From: Acidovorax sp. 106
Lineage (GTDB): Bacteria > Pseudomonadota > Gammaproteobacteria > Burkholderiales > Burkholderiaceae_C
Direction: 5' to 3'
Assembly: GCF_003663825.1 (NCBI RefSeq)
Contig: NZ_RCCC01000001.1
Span: forward strand, 248,001 to 312,000
Length of the DNA stretch: 64,000 nucleotides
Below, one piece after another: positions 45,595-55,205 of this stretch. Numbering within the stretch: the stretch's first letter is position 1; each line of letters starts with the position of its first letter. The notes beneath the pieces are model-generated. The model was not told the origin of the DNA. It worked only from the letters and a program-made list of their open reading frames with translations, and did not search any database. Made by a program: the position numbers and the translations under genes.

Positions 45595-47805
45595 TCAACG
45601 CCGCCGTGCCGAGCGCACCCCCGGCACCGAAGCCACGATGCCCAGCACCTTGTTGAGGCGACCGGAGTCTGCCACTTCTACCGTGAAAGTCATCCAGGCG
45701 GTGCCCTTGACGGACTGGGTCTGCACCCCGATCACGTTGGTCTTTTCACGGGCAAACACTTCCGAGATATCGCGCAGCAGCCCCTGGCGGTCAGCCGCCT
45801 CAACCGCTACATCCACCGGGTACACAGCAGCGGCAGCAGCCTTGGGCGTACCCCATTCCACCTCGATCACCCGTTCGGCGCTTCGCGCGGCCATCTCACG
45901 GAAGTTGCTGCAATCGGCCCGGTGCACGCTCACCCCCTTGCCGCGCGTGACAAAACCCCGAATCAGATCGGGCGGTGCAGGTTTGCAGCACTTGGCCAAC
46001 TGGGTCATCAACGAATCGATGCCGACCACCAACACCCCGCCCTTGGGGGCAGATTCATTGGTGCGGGTTTTCTTGAGCAGAAGGTAGTCGTCCGGCTGCA
46101 GTACAGGCTCGGGCGGGCGCAGCAGGTTCTCGATGTTGCGCAGCGAAAACTCGTCCTTACCCACCACTTCAAACAAACCGTCCGCAGATTTGAAGCCCAG
46201 CTGCGCTGCCAGGTCGTCGAGCTTCATGGCGGTTTTGCCTTCGCGCTGCAGCAGCTTTTCCACCGCCTCACGCCCACGGGCCACCGTCTCGTGCGTGGCC
46301 TGGGCGTTGAACCAGGCGCGCACCTTGGCTTTGGCACGGTTACTGGTGAGGTAGCCCAGCTCGGCGTTGAGCCAGTCGCGCGAGGGGCGGCCTTCCTTGA
46401 CGGTGCTGATTTCCACCGTCTGGCCGTTTTGCAGTGGGGTGTTCAGCGGCACCATGGCGCCGTCCACCCGTGCGCCCCGGCAGCGGTGCCCCACGCTGGT
46501 ATGCACGGCATAGGCAAAGTCCACCGGGGTAGCGCCTTGCGAAAGCTCGATCACCGCCGCATCGGGGGTGAGCACGTAGATGCGGTCTTCAAACAAGCCC
46601 CGGTTGGGCACATTGCCAGCCAGGTCGCGCTCCCAGGCCAGCAACTGGCGCAGCACCGCGATCTTGGCGTCGTACTCGCCTGCGGCAGACACGCCCGCGT
46701 AACCTTTGCTGCCCGCCTCCTTGTACGCCCAGTGCGCCGCCACTCCGTGCTCGGCGTGGTCGTGCATGGCCTGGGTACGGATCTGGATTTCTACCGGGCG
46801 GCCCTGCTCGTCCCGCACGATGGTGTGCAGGGACTGGTAGCCGTTGGGCTTGGGCTTGGCGATGTAGTCGTCAAACTCTTCCACGATGGGCGTGAACTGC
46901 TCGTGCACCCAGCTGAGGGCGGCGTAGCAATCCTTCACGCTGGGCACCACCACGCGCAGCGCCCGCAGGTCCAGCACCTGGTCAAAATTCAGCGACTTGC
47001 CCCGCATCTTCTTGACGATGCTGTAGATGTGCTTGGGCCGCCCCTGCACGGTGGCGCTGATGCTGCGCCCGCGCAGCTCGGACTCCAGCCGCTGGCGCAG
47101 CTGCTGCATGTACACCTCGCGCTCACCGCGCTTTTCATCGAGCAGGCGGGCCACCTCCTTGTAGGTGTCGGGCTCCAGGAAGCGAAAGGACAAATCCTCC
47201 AACTCCCACTTCATCTGCCAGATGCCCAGGCGGTTGGCCAGCGGCGCAAACACCTGCAGCGATTCGCGTGCCAAGCTGGGCGACACCGGCCGCTTGCTGG
47301 CCGCATGAAAGCGCAGCGTTTGCAGGCGCGAGGCCAGACGCAGCATCACCACCCGCAAGTCGCGCGAGAAGGCCAGCAGCATCTTGCGCACGTTCTCGGT
47401 CTGCACGGCCGGATCATCGACCTGCTCAGCGGCCAGGGCCTGGCGCTGTACCCGCATGAGCTTGGTGGTCTCGACCGCCAGGGCGGCAAAGTTGTCGCCA
47501 AACGCTTTGGCGATCACCTCTTCGGGTTTGTTGAGGTGCACGCAGGCGTACACCAGATAGCACGCGGCCTGCATGGCTTCGGAGCCGCCAATGCCTTTGA
47601 GGATGGCCGCCACGGCGTCGGCGTGGACCAGGGTGTTTTCGCCAGAGTCCAGCGTCTCGCAGGCCAGCAAGGGTTCGGCAAAAGCCCGGGCCCGGGCCAG
47701 AGCGTCCACTTGCTCGGGCAGTGCATGGGCCGTGGCAGCAATCAGCTGCGGCAGGGGCTCAGAGGGCGCGAGGGTGGGGGTGTGGGTCGAGGGGTTCGTC
47801 TTCAT
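45595..47805 (-). CDS. relA: (p)ppGpp synthetase RelA
   Basis: The long Rel/SpoT homologue has a degenerate N-terminal hydrolase domain (the HD-x-x-ED site reads VYACVHLNKPEE), an intact synthetase (GRPKHIYSIVKKM, PKPNGYQSLH), a TGS domain (DRIYVLTPDAAVIELSQGATPVDFAYAVHT) and a C-terminal ACT domain. Loss of the HD pair points to RelA, ppGpp synthesis only, on amino-acid starvation. It has 736 residues. The start is MKTNPSTHTP at 47805, overlapping the upstream hydrolase gene by four bases. Confidence 0.93.
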   Translation of the reverse strand: MKTNPSTHTPTLAPSEPLPQLIAATAHALPEQVDALARARAFAEPLLACETLDSGENTLVHADAVAAILKGIGGSEAMQAACYLVYACVHLNKPEEVIAKAFGDNFAALAVETTKLMRVQRQALAAEQVDDPAVQTENVRKMLLAFSRDLRVVMLRLASRLQTLRFHAASKRPVSPSLARESLQVFAPLANRLGIWQMKWELEDLSFRFLEPDTYKEVARLLDEKRGEREVYMQQLRQRLESELRGRSISATVQGRPKHIYSIVKKMRGKSLNFDQVLDLRALRVVVPSVKDCYAALSWVHEQFTPIVEEFDDYIAKPKPNGYQSLHTIVRDEQGRPVEIQIRTQAMHDHAEHGVAAHWAYKEAGSKGYAGVSAAGEYDAKIAVLRQLLAWERDLAGNVPNRGLFEDRIYVLTPDAAVIELSQGATPVDFAYAVHTSVGHRCRGARVDGAMVPLNTPLQNGQTVEISTVKEGRPSRDWLNAELGYLTSNRAKAKVRAWFNAQATHETVARGREAVEKLLQREGKTAMKLDDLAAQLGFKSADGLFEVVGKDEFSLRNIENLLRPPEPVLQPDDYLLLKKTRTNESAPKGGVLVVGIDSLMTQLAKCCKPAPPDLIRGFVTRGKGVSVHRADCSNFREMAARSAERVIEVEWGTPKAAAAAVYPVDVAVEAADRQGLLRDISEVFAREKTNVIGVQTQSVKGTAWMTFTVEVADSGRLNKVLGIVASVPGVRSARRR

Positions 47806-48836
47806 TCTGCCAAGGCACCTGTTTCGAGGGGAGCGGCCAGAAGAAAGTCCTGCACCACGGCCACCTGGTCGGCAGCCACCAAGGTGGGGGCATGCCCCAC
47901 CCCTGCCAACTCCACACAGCGCGCCCGGGGGCCGCGGGCCTGCATGGCACTGGCAGTCTCTCGCGAGAGCAAGTCCGATTGCGCCCCACGCAGCAACAGG
48001 GTCTGCGCCTGGATATGGTCGTACAGCTGCCATAAGGCGGCCTCGCCCGCAGCAGCAGCCTCGGGCGTCAACGCCCGAAACGGCACGGCAATGGCCGGGT
48101 CGTAGTGCAACGCCAAGCCCCCTTCGGGCAGGCTGCGTACCATGGGCTGGGAAAGTGCCAGCCATTGTTCTGGAGTGTGTGGCCCAAAGCTGCTGGAAAT
48201 AGCCCAGAGTGCATCGGCCGCCTGCTGCAGCGATTCAAACCGCGCTGGGTAGCCCAGGTATTGGCCAATGCGCTGCAGCGCCTGCCACTGGATGACCGGC
48301 CCCACATCGTTGAGCACCAATCGGCGAACGGGTGCTGGCAAGGGCAAGCCCGGTTGCCCCGCCAGGGCCATGCCGATGAACCCCCCCATGCTGGTGCCCA
48401 CCCAATCGAGGGTGGCAATGGGGCCTTGCTGGTGCACCTGCGCCAGCAAGGCCAGCATGTCGGCCGCGTACACCGGCAGCTGATAGCCCATGGGGTCTGC
48501 CAGCCAGTCGCTTTGGCCACGCCCCACCACATCGGGGCAAATCACGCGTACGTGGGCACTGAGGCTGCGGGCCAGGGTGTCAAAGTCGCGCCCTTGGCGC
48601 GACAGGCCGTGCACGCAAACCACCACATGCGGATGGGCTGGGTTGCCTGTGGCATTCCACTCCCAATACGCCATGCGGTGGGCCGCAGGATACTGCGCAG
48701 GCGATGCGCCGGTCACGTCGGTCAGGGCTGCTGGTGCCGAGGCCGCAGCAAGGCCTGGGCACGGTACGTAGTTCAGCGTAGGTTCAATCATGGGTGCGAA
48801 ATCCGAAGGCAGCGCTTGATAATGGCTGCGTTGCAT
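47802..48836 (-). CDS. Alpha/beta hydrolase
   Basis: A serine hydrolase-type fold: oxyanion segment VCVHGLSRQGRDFD, nucleophile elbow GTSMGG, and late GVGHAPTL His. It has up to 344 residues; an ATG at 48791 (MIEPTLN) is an alternative start. The substrate is unknown; esterase or lactonase activity is plausible. It overlaps relA by four bases and is transcribed with it. Confidence 0.85.
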   Translation of the reverse strand: MQRSHYQALPSDFAPMIEPTLNYVPCPGLAAASAPAALTDVTGASPAQYPAAHRMAYWEWNATGNPAHPHVVVCVHGLSRQGRDFDTLARSLSAHVRVICPDVVGRGQSDWLADPMGYQLPVYAADMLALLAQVHQQGPIATLDWVGTSMGGFIGMALAGQPGLPLPAPVRRLVLNDVGPVIQWQALQRIGQYLGYPARFESLQQAADALWAISSSFGPHTPEQWLALSQPMVRSLPEGGLALHYDPAIAVPFRALTPEAAAAGEAALWQLYDHIQAQTLLLRGAQSDLLSRETASAMQARGPRARCVELAGVGHAPTLVAADQVAVVQDFLLAAPLETGALAE

Positions 48837-48959
48837 CGTAATTCATTAGGACTTGCGCAAACCGGGATACAGCAAAAGCCTTTGCCCTGCGGTTGGGCCA
48901 CCTGCACCCTGGTTGCGCCAGTCATGTTCCCCAGTCATGTTCATTAGGGAGAAACTCTC

Positions 48960-49742
48960 ATGCTGAAAGGCAAAACGGCCCTCGTCACCGGCTCTACCAG
49001 CGGCATCGGCCTGGGCATTGCAAAAGCCCTGGCCCGCCAGGGGGCCAACATCGTTCTCAACGGGTTTGGTGACGTGGACGCCCCCCGGGCCGAGGTGCTG
49101 GCCGCAGGCCAGGCGGCGGGCGCCCAGGTGGCCTACCACGGGGCGGACATGAGCCGGGCGGCAGACATCGAAGACATGATGCGCTACAGCGCCACCCAGT
49201 TCGGCCAGGTGGACATTCTGGTCAACAACGCGGGCATCCAGCATGTCGCCAATGTGGAAGACTTTCCCGTGGAGAAGTGGGATGCCATTTTGGCCATCAA
49301 CCTGACCAGCGCCTTCCACACGTCGCGCCTGGCCTTGCCCAGCATGCGCAAGGCCAAGTGGGGCCGCATCATCAATGTCGCATCGGTGCATGGGCTGGTG
49401 GGCTCGGCCCAAAAATCCGCCTATGTGGCCGCCAAGCACGGCATCGTGGGGTTGACCAAAGTGACGGCACTGGAGACCGCCACCACAGGCATCACGGCCA
49501 ACGCCATCTGCCCCGGCTGGGTGCTGACACCGCTGGTGCAAAAACAGGTGGATGCCAAGGCCGCCGCCCACGGCTTGAGCAACGAAGAAGCCACCAAGCT
49601 GTTGCTGGGCGAGAAAGAGCCCTCCATGCAATTCACCACCCCCGAGGAGCTGGGTGACCTGGCGGTGTTCTTCTGCTCCGCCGCCGCCAACAACGTGCGT
49701 GGTGTGGCCTGGAACATGGACGGCGGCTGGGCGGCTCAGTAA
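48960..49742 (+). CDS. 3-hydroxybutyrate dehydrogenase (SDR family)
   Basis: An NAD-dependent short-chain dehydrogenase oxidising 3-hydroxybutyrate from PHB breakdown. It has the GSTSGIG dinucleotide motif, NNAG, and catalytic S-Y-K (NVASVHGLVG and YVAAKHG). The segments GIQHVANVEDFPVEKWDAILAINL and GWVLTPLVQKQ are typical of hbdH. It has 260 residues. The AGGGAGA ribosome site is good. It is divergent from the hydrolase-relA operon. Confidence 0.92.
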   Translation: MLKGKTALVTGSTSGIGLGIAKALARQGANIVLNGFGDVDAPRAEVLAAGQAAGAQVAYHGADMSRAADIEDMMRYSATQFGQVDILVNNAGIQHVANVEDFPVEKWDAILAINLTSAFHTSRLALPSMRKAKWGRIINVASVHGLVGSAQKSAYVAAKHGIVGLTKVTALETATTGITANAICPGWVLTPLVQKQVDAKAAAHGLSNEEATKLLLGEKEPSMQFTTPEELGDLAVFFCSAAANNVRGVAWNMDGGWAAQ

Positions 49743-49752
49743 GCGACCAGTT

Positions 49753-49810
49753 CAAATGCTATTAATTTAATAGCTGCCAGCGCTTATTCCACAGGCGCTA
49801 GAGGCACATT
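49753..49810 (+). repeat. Dispersed repeat copy C
   Basis: CAAATGCTATTAATTTAATAGCTGCCAGCGCTTATTCC, then GGCGCTAGAGGCACATT, just before the shared terminator. Confidence 0.75.
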
Positions 49811-49814
49811 CAAT

Positions 49815-49851
49815 AAAAAAGGCCCTTGGCGTGATGCCAAGGGCCTTTTTT
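49815..49851. terminator. Bidirectional terminator between hbdH and the RND pump
   Basis: GGCCCTTGGC-GTGAT-GCCAAGGGCC flanked by six As and six Ts. It serves both convergent genes. Confidence 0.95.
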
Positions 49852-49871
49852 GTGGGTGCAGCCAGTGCGAC

Positions 49872-52800
49872 TCAGCCGTGCGCCGCCGCAGACCCTGCAG
49901 GGCCATCGGCGTGCGGCGTGGCACTCTCCACCGCCACGGTGGTCTTGGCCCCCGGCACAGCCTTGCGGGCAAACAGGGTGTACATGGTGGGCACCACAAA
50001 AATGGTGAGCAAGGTGCCCAGCGACATGCCGCCCACAATCACCCAGCCAATCTGTGACCGCGTCTCGGCCCCCGCCCCGGTGGCCAGCGCCAGGGGCACG
50101 GCGCCCAGCACCATGGCGCCAGTGGTCATCAGGATGGGGCGCAGGCGCTGGGCCGAGGCTTTGACCAGCGCATCCACCATGTCCATACCCTCTTCGCGCA
50201 GCTGGTTGGTGAACTCCACAATCAAGATGCCGTGCTTGGTGATCAGGCCCACCAGCGTGATCAGGCCGATCTGCGAGTACACGTTGAGCGAGCCCCCGCT
50301 CCACTGCAGCGCCAGCAGCGCACCGATCATGGACAGGGGCACCGACACCATGATGACCAGCGGGTCGATAAAGCTTTCAAACTGCGCGGCCAGCACCAGG
50401 AAGATGAACACCAGCGCCAGCAAGAAGACGATGCCCAGGGCCCCCTGCGAGCTTTTGAACTCGCGCGAGGTGCCGTTGAGGTCGGTGGTGTAGCCAGGCT
50501 TGAGCACCTTGGCGGCGGTGGAATCCATGAAGGTCAGCGCCTCGCCCAGCGAATAGTCGGGCGACAGGTTGGCCGTGATGGTGACCGAGCGGCGCTGGCC
50601 AAAGTGGTTCAGCTCGCGCGGGCTCACGCTCTCCTTCACGTTCACCAGACTGGAGAGCGGAATCATGGCGTCGTTGCGGCCACGCACGTAGATGCTGTCA
50701 ATGTTCTCTGGTGTGGTGCGGCCTCGGGCCTCGGTTTGCACGATCACGTCGTACTGTTCGGCATCGCGCTTGTAGCGCGTCACGGTGCGCCCGCCCAGCA
50801 TGGTCTCAATGGCCTTGGCCACCACGTCCACGCTGACCCCCAGGTCGGCAGCACGCTCGCGGTTCACGCTGATGCGCAGCTCAGGCTTGTTCAGGCGCAG
50901 GTCCACGTCGGGCGCGATGATGCCGGGGTTCTTGGCAATCTCGGCCATCATCTGGTTGGTGACCGCGTTCAGGTTCTCGTAGCTGTCCGAGGTCTGGATC
51001 ACATAGGTCAGAGGCCGCGAACGAAAGCCCTGGCCCAGCGATGGCGGGGTGATCAGGAACGAATTCACCCCCGGCAAGGCCGCCACCTTGGGCTGCAGAT
51101 CGCGCGCCATGGCCAGGGTGCTGCGCTCGCGCTGCTCCCAATCCACCGTGCGGTAGATCACGCTACCCTGCGCCACCGTGGGGTTGCCGATGTTGGCGAA
51201 GATGCGGTCGAACTCGGGGTACTCGCGGCCCATCTTTTCCAGCTCCAGCGCGTAGCGGTTGGTGTAGTCCAGCGTGGCACCATCGGGCGCCGTGACGTTG
51301 ACGAGAATCGTGCCCCGGTCTTCCATAGGCGAGAGCTCTTGCTTCATCTTGGGGTAGATCGCCACCAAACCGGCCCCACTGACGAGCATCACCGCCACCA
51401 CCAGCCAGCGGGCCTGGAACAGCGCACCACGCAGCCCTCCGCCCGAGCCGTCTTCCCTGCGCCCCCCCCACCGCGCGGTGACCACCCAGCGCAACAGGCG
51501 GCCATAGGCGTCTGACAGGGCCGTGAGCCCCCGCTCCATGGAGCGGTCAAACCAGTTCGGATTGGGGTTGTGCTTGAGCAGCAGCGAGCACATCATGGGC
51601 GACAGGGTCAGCGCCACAAAGCCAGATACCACCACCGCCCCGGCCAGGGCCAGCGCAAACTCAACGAACAACCGCCCGGTGCGGCCGGGGGTAAAGGCCA
51701 GCGGCGCGTACACCGCCACCAGCGTGAGCGTCATGGCGATGATGGCAAAGCCGATTTCGCGCGCCCCCTTGATGGCGGCCGAGAACGGGTCCAGCCCTTC
51801 TTCAATGTGCCGGTAGATGTTCTCCAGCATCACGATGGCATCGTCCACCACCAGCCCGATGGCCAGCACCAGGGCCAGCAAGGTCAAGGTGTTGATGGAG
51901 AAGCCCGCCAGGGACATCAATGCAAACGTGCCCACCAAGCTCACCGGGATGGTGATGATCGGAATGATGGAGGCGCGCAAGGTGCGCAAGAACACAAAAA
52001 TCACCAACGCCACCAGCACCACCGCCTCACCAATGGTGTGGTACACGCTCTTGACCGAGCGGTCGATGAACACCGAGTTGTCGTTGGCCACGTCGATAGT
52101 GATGTCAGCGGGCAGGTCTGCCTTCAAGGTGGGCAGCATGGCGCGCACACCGGCAGACAACTCCAGCGGGTTGGCCGTGGCCTGGCGGATCACGCCCATC
52201 GAGATGGCTTCGCGGCCATTGAGACGCACGCGGCTGCGGTCGCTGGCGGCGCTTTCTTCCACCCGAGCCACATCGCGCATGCGCACCGGAAAGCCGCTGA
52301 CCGTGCGGATGACGATGTCAGAGAACTGCGCCGGGCGTGCCAGCTCCGTCTGCGAGGTCACGCTGAACTCGCGCTGCTGCGACTCGATGCGGCCCGCAGG
52401 CAGCTCCAGGTTGTTGCGGCGAATGGCGTCTTCCACGTCCTGCGTGGTGAGGCGGTAGCCGGCCATGCGCTCGGGGTCCAGCCAGATGCGCATGGCATAG
52501 CGGCGCTCGCCGTAAATCGGCACATCGGCCACGCCCGTCACCGTCTGCAGCCGAGGCTTGACGATGCGGTTGAGCAGGTCATTGATTTCGAGCGGGCTGC
52601 GCGTGTCGCTGCTGAAGGCCAGCCACATCACGGGCGAGGCATCGGCCTCCACCTTGGCGATGACGGGTTCGTCCACCGCGTCGGGCAGGCGGTTGCGCAC
52701 GCGGGCGGTGCGGTCACGCACCTCGGCGGCGGCGTTGTCGGCGTCTTTCTCCAGGCGAAAGCGCACACTGATCTGGCTTTGCTCGGCGCGGCTGATGGAG

Positions 52801-53042
52801 GTGATCACGTCCACCGCATCAATACCGGCAATCGAGTCTTCGAGCGGCTTGGTGACCTGGGATTCAATCACCTCGGCCGAGGCCCCCGCATAGCGCACGC
52901 TCACGGTGACCACGGGTTCGTCGATCTTGGGGTACTCACGCACCGTCAGGCGGGTGAAGCTGACGGCCCCCACCAGCAAGACCAGCAAGGACAGGACGGT
53001 GGCGAAGACCGGCCGACGGATGGAGATTTCAGCAAGTTGCAT
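49872..53042 (-). CDS. RND efflux transporter, inner-membrane pump (HAE1 type)
   Basis: A proton-driven pump for drugs or other hydrophobic compounds. It starts MQLAEISIRRPVFATVLSLL, with two large periplasmic loops and twelve expected membrane helices. The proton-relay Asp pair appears in LAIGLVVDDAIVMLENI of helix 4. It has 1056 residues. It is immediately downstream of the adaptor gene; no outer-membrane channel gene is near, so a shared TolC-like protein is expected. Confidence 0.94.
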   Translation of the reverse strand: MQLAEISIRRPVFATVLSLLVLLVGAVSFTRLTVREYPKIDEPVVTVSVRYAGASAEVIESQVTKPLEDSIAGIDAVDVITSISRAEQSQISVRFRLEKDADNAAAEVRDRTARVRNRLPDAVDEPVIAKVEADASPVMWLAFSSDTRSPLEINDLLNRIVKPRLQTVTGVADVPIYGERRYAMRIWLDPERMAGYRLTTQDVEDAIRRNNLELPAGRIESQQREFSVTSQTELARPAQFSDIVIRTVSGFPVRMRDVARVEESAASDRSRVRLNGREAISMGVIRQATANPLELSAGVRAMLPTLKADLPADITIDVANDNSVFIDRSVKSVYHTIGEAVVLVALVIFVFLRTLRASIIPIITIPVSLVGTFALMSLAGFSINTLTLLALVLAIGLVVDDAIVMLENIYRHIEEGLDPFSAAIKGAREIGFAIIAMTLTLVAVYAPLAFTPGRTGRLFVEFALALAGAVVVSGFVALTLSPMMCSLLLKHNPNPNWFDRSMERGLTALSDAYGRLLRWVVTARWGGRREDGSGGGLRGALFQARWLVVAVMLVSGAGLVAIYPKMKQELSPMEDRGTILVNVTAPDGATLDYTNRYALELEKMGREYPEFDRIFANIGNPTVAQGSVIYRTVDWEQRERSTLAMARDLQPKVAALPGVNSFLITPPSLGQGFRSRPLTYVIQTSDSYENLNAVTNQMMAEIAKNPGIIAPDVDLRLNKPELRISVNRERAADLGVSVDVVAKAIETMLGGRTVTRYKRDAEQYDVIVQTEARGRTTPENIDSIYVRGRNDAMIPLSSLVNVKESVSPRELNHFGQRRSVTITANLSPDYSLGEALTFMDSTAAKVLKPGYTTDLNGTSREFKSSQGALGIVFLLALVFIFLVLAAQFESFIDPLVIMVSVPLSMIGALLALQWSGGSLNVYSQIGLITLVGLITKHGILIVEFTNQLREEGMDMVDALVKASAQRLRPILMTTGAMVLGAVPLALATGAGAETRSQIGWVIVGGMSLGTLLTIFVVPTMYTLFARKAVPGAKTTVAVESATPHADGPAGSAAAHG

Positions 53043-53075
53043 GGCGGGCGTCGGGCGATGTCAAAAATGCAGAAC

Positions 53076-54440
53076 TCAGGAGGAACGCGCGCCACGGGCC
53101 GCGCGCGTGGGGCCAGGCGGCACCGCAGGCTCTGCCGCCCCTTGGCACGGATTGGCAACGCGCGCATCGGGCAGCCCAGGCTGCGGGCTGGCAGCAGCAG
53201 ATGCTGCGCGGGTGCTGGTCGCCACCACCGTGGCGGAGGCCACAGCGGGGACTGCAGCCGCTGTGTCTGTGGCCGATGCAGGTGGGGTTGGGGTTGCCGC
53301 CGCCGCTGCCTTGGCATCGCCCGCAGACTGACCCAGCTCCACCACGCGCACGGCCAAACCATCGCGCTGCAAGCGTTGCTGCCCGGCGGTCACCACCACG
53401 TCCCCAGCGGCCAACCCTTCCACCACCTCGACAAAGCCAGGGGTGCGGGCCCCCAGGCGCACCGGGGTGCGTTTGGCAATCTTGCTGCCCTCTTCCTTGC
53501 CGGGCACGATGCGCAGCACATAGGGGGAGGTGCCATCGGGCACGATGGCCTCCTCAGGGATCACACGGGCGTCTGCACGCTCGCCAAACACCGCTGTCAC
53601 GCGGGCAAACATGCCGGGGCGCAACTGCAAGCGGCGGTTGTCGATGCAACCGCGCACGGCAATGGAGCGCCCATCGGCGTCAATCTGCGGGTTGATGGCC
53701 TGCACCACCGCCGCATACTGCACACCCGGCAGCGCATCGAAGGCCACACGGGCCAGTTGGCCAGGTTTGACCTTGTCCTGCAGCCGCTCGGGCAGGCGGA
53801 AGTCCACATACACCGCGTCCAGGTCTTCCACGTTGACGATGTCGGCGCCATCCTTGAGGTAGTCGCCCACATTCACACCCCGAATGCCCGCGATGCCATC
53901 GAAGGGCGCCAGGATGCGCAGGCGCTGCGCCGTGGCCTCTGACAGGGCCAGCTTGGCCTCAGCCACTTCAAGGTTGGCAGCACTTTCGTCCACCGAGCGC
54001 TGGCTGATGAAGCCCTGGGCCACCAGCTCCTGGTTGCGTTTGTGGTTGGCGCGGGCAATCGACAACTCAGCCCGGCTTTGCTGCACCTGGGCCCGGGGCA
54101 ACTGGTCGTCCAGTTGCACCAGCAACTGGCCCTTGTGCACCCGCTGTCCATCGCGAAAGTTCAAATGGGTGATGCGCCCACTGATTTCAGGCCGCAGCAC
54201 CACGCTGCGCCGTGACCGCAGGCTGCCCACGGCCTCGGCGTCGTCGCGCAAGGCCATCTGGCGCACAGCGGTGGCTTCCACCATCACAGGCTTTCCACCG
54301 CCTTGAGGCGCCGACTTGGCCTGAGGGACTGCCGCATCGGGGCGCGAAGCCTTTGAGGGTGACTGGAGCCACCAGGCCGCACCGGAAGCAGCAGCCAAAC
54401 CGATAACCGCAAAAACGACGTATTTGTTCTTGAGCGCCAT
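53076..54440 (-). CDS. RND efflux periplasmic adaptor (membrane fusion protein)
   Basis: The adaptor links the pump to an outer-membrane channel. One N-terminal membrane anchor (KYVVFAVIGLAAASGAAWWL) precedes the barrel/lipoyl halves (LRPEISGRITHLNFRDGQRVHKGQLLVQLDD and RILAPFDGIAGI) and the helical hairpin. The last 80 residues are an Ala/Thr/Pro-rich tail, unusually long for the family. The start at 54440 (MALKNKY) is chosen; 54470 is also in frame. Confidence 0.92.
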   Translation of the reverse strand: MALKNKYVVFAVIGLAAASGAAWWLQSPSKASRPDAAVPQAKSAPQGGGKPVMVEATAVRQMALRDDAEAVGSLRSRRSVVLRPEISGRITHLNFRDGQRVHKGQLLVQLDDQLPRAQVQQSRAELSIARANHKRNQELVAQGFISQRSVDESAANLEVAEAKLALSEATAQRLRILAPFDGIAGIRGVNVGDYLKDGADIVNVEDLDAVYVDFRLPERLQDKVKPGQLARVAFDALPGVQYAAVVQAINPQIDADGRSIAVRGCIDNRRLQLRPGMFARVTAVFGERADARVIPEEAIVPDGTSPYVLRIVPGKEEGSKIAKRTPVRLGARTPGFVEVVEGLAAGDVVVTAGQQRLQRDGLAVRVVELGQSAGDAKAAAAATPTPPASATDTAAAVPAVASATVVATSTRAASAAASPQPGLPDARVANPCQGAAEPAVPPGPTRAARGARSS

Positions 54441-54542
54441 GGATCCATCAAACCTGGGGAGTTGCGACATGCAGCGAAGCAATGTATCAGTGCGTACCAA
54501 GTTGTGCATTCACTTTGGCGCTTACCCCCGTGGTCTGTTGTG

Positions 54543-54565
54543 CAAGTTTTACACAAGCTTTACAC
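54543..54565 (-). promoter_or_regulatory. Tandem direct repeats upstream of the RND operon
   Basis: On the operon's strand the sequence reads GTGTAAAGCTTG then TGTAAAACTTG, two 11-base copies in a row, 103-125 bases before the adaptor start. Tandem half-sites spaced by about one helical turn are typical of OmpR/PhoB-family operators. Confidence 0.45.
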
Positions 54566-54650
54566 GCAGCCATGGCGCAGTGCGCTTCACACCTCTGGCA
54601 AGGCGCTTTGCGCTGAGCCCGCGCCTTGCGCCCAGGGGAGGGCTCTCACA

Positions 54651-55112
54651 TCAACGGCCGTTGGCCTTGTCCACGCCTTTGTTGGCCAGCGCGTCTGCCC
54701 GTTCATTGCCCGGATCGCCCGAGTGGCCCTTGACCCAGCGCCATTCAATGCGGTGGCCCCCCGTGCTCACCAGCGCGTCCAGACGCTTCCACAACTCCAC
54801 ATTCTTGACCGGCTGGTTGGATGACGTGCGCCAGCCTTTGGCCTTCCAGCCATGAATCCACTCGGTGATGCCTTTGCGCACATATTCGCTGTCCAGAAAC
54901 AGTGTGACGGCGCAGGGCCGCTTGAGGGCTGTGAGCGCCTCGATCACCGCCATCAGCTCCATGCGGTTGTTGGTGGTGCCCAGCTCACCGCCAAACAACT
55001 CTTTTTCCAGCGTGCCTGAACGCAGCAGCACCCCCCAACCCCCTGGCCCAGGGTTGCCTTTGCATGCGCCATCTGTGTATATCTCGACCTGGTTCAAACT
55101 GGATTCCTGCAA
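54651..55112 (-). CDS. rnhA: Ribonuclease HI
   Basis: The enzyme removes RNA from RNA-DNA hybrids. It has the four acidic catalytic positions in [37 protein letters not shown] and ERADALAN. At 153 residues it has the classical size. It is followed leftward by the RND operon. Confidence 0.96.
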   Translation of the reverse strand: MQESSLNQVEIYTDGACKGNPGPGGWGVLLRSGTLEKELFGGELGTTNNRMELMAVIEALTALKRPCAVTLFLDSEYVRKGITEWIHGWKAKGWRTSSNQPVKNVELWKRLDALVSTGGHRIEWRWVKGHSGDPGNERADALANKGVDKANGR

Positions 55113-55205
55113 ATGTGAAGATGATGAATAGGAGGGCGTGAGAGCACAGAGCCCCCAATCGCACTGCGCAGCGGCAAGCCATGCGTGGCCTGCGCAGCCC
55201 CTGGG

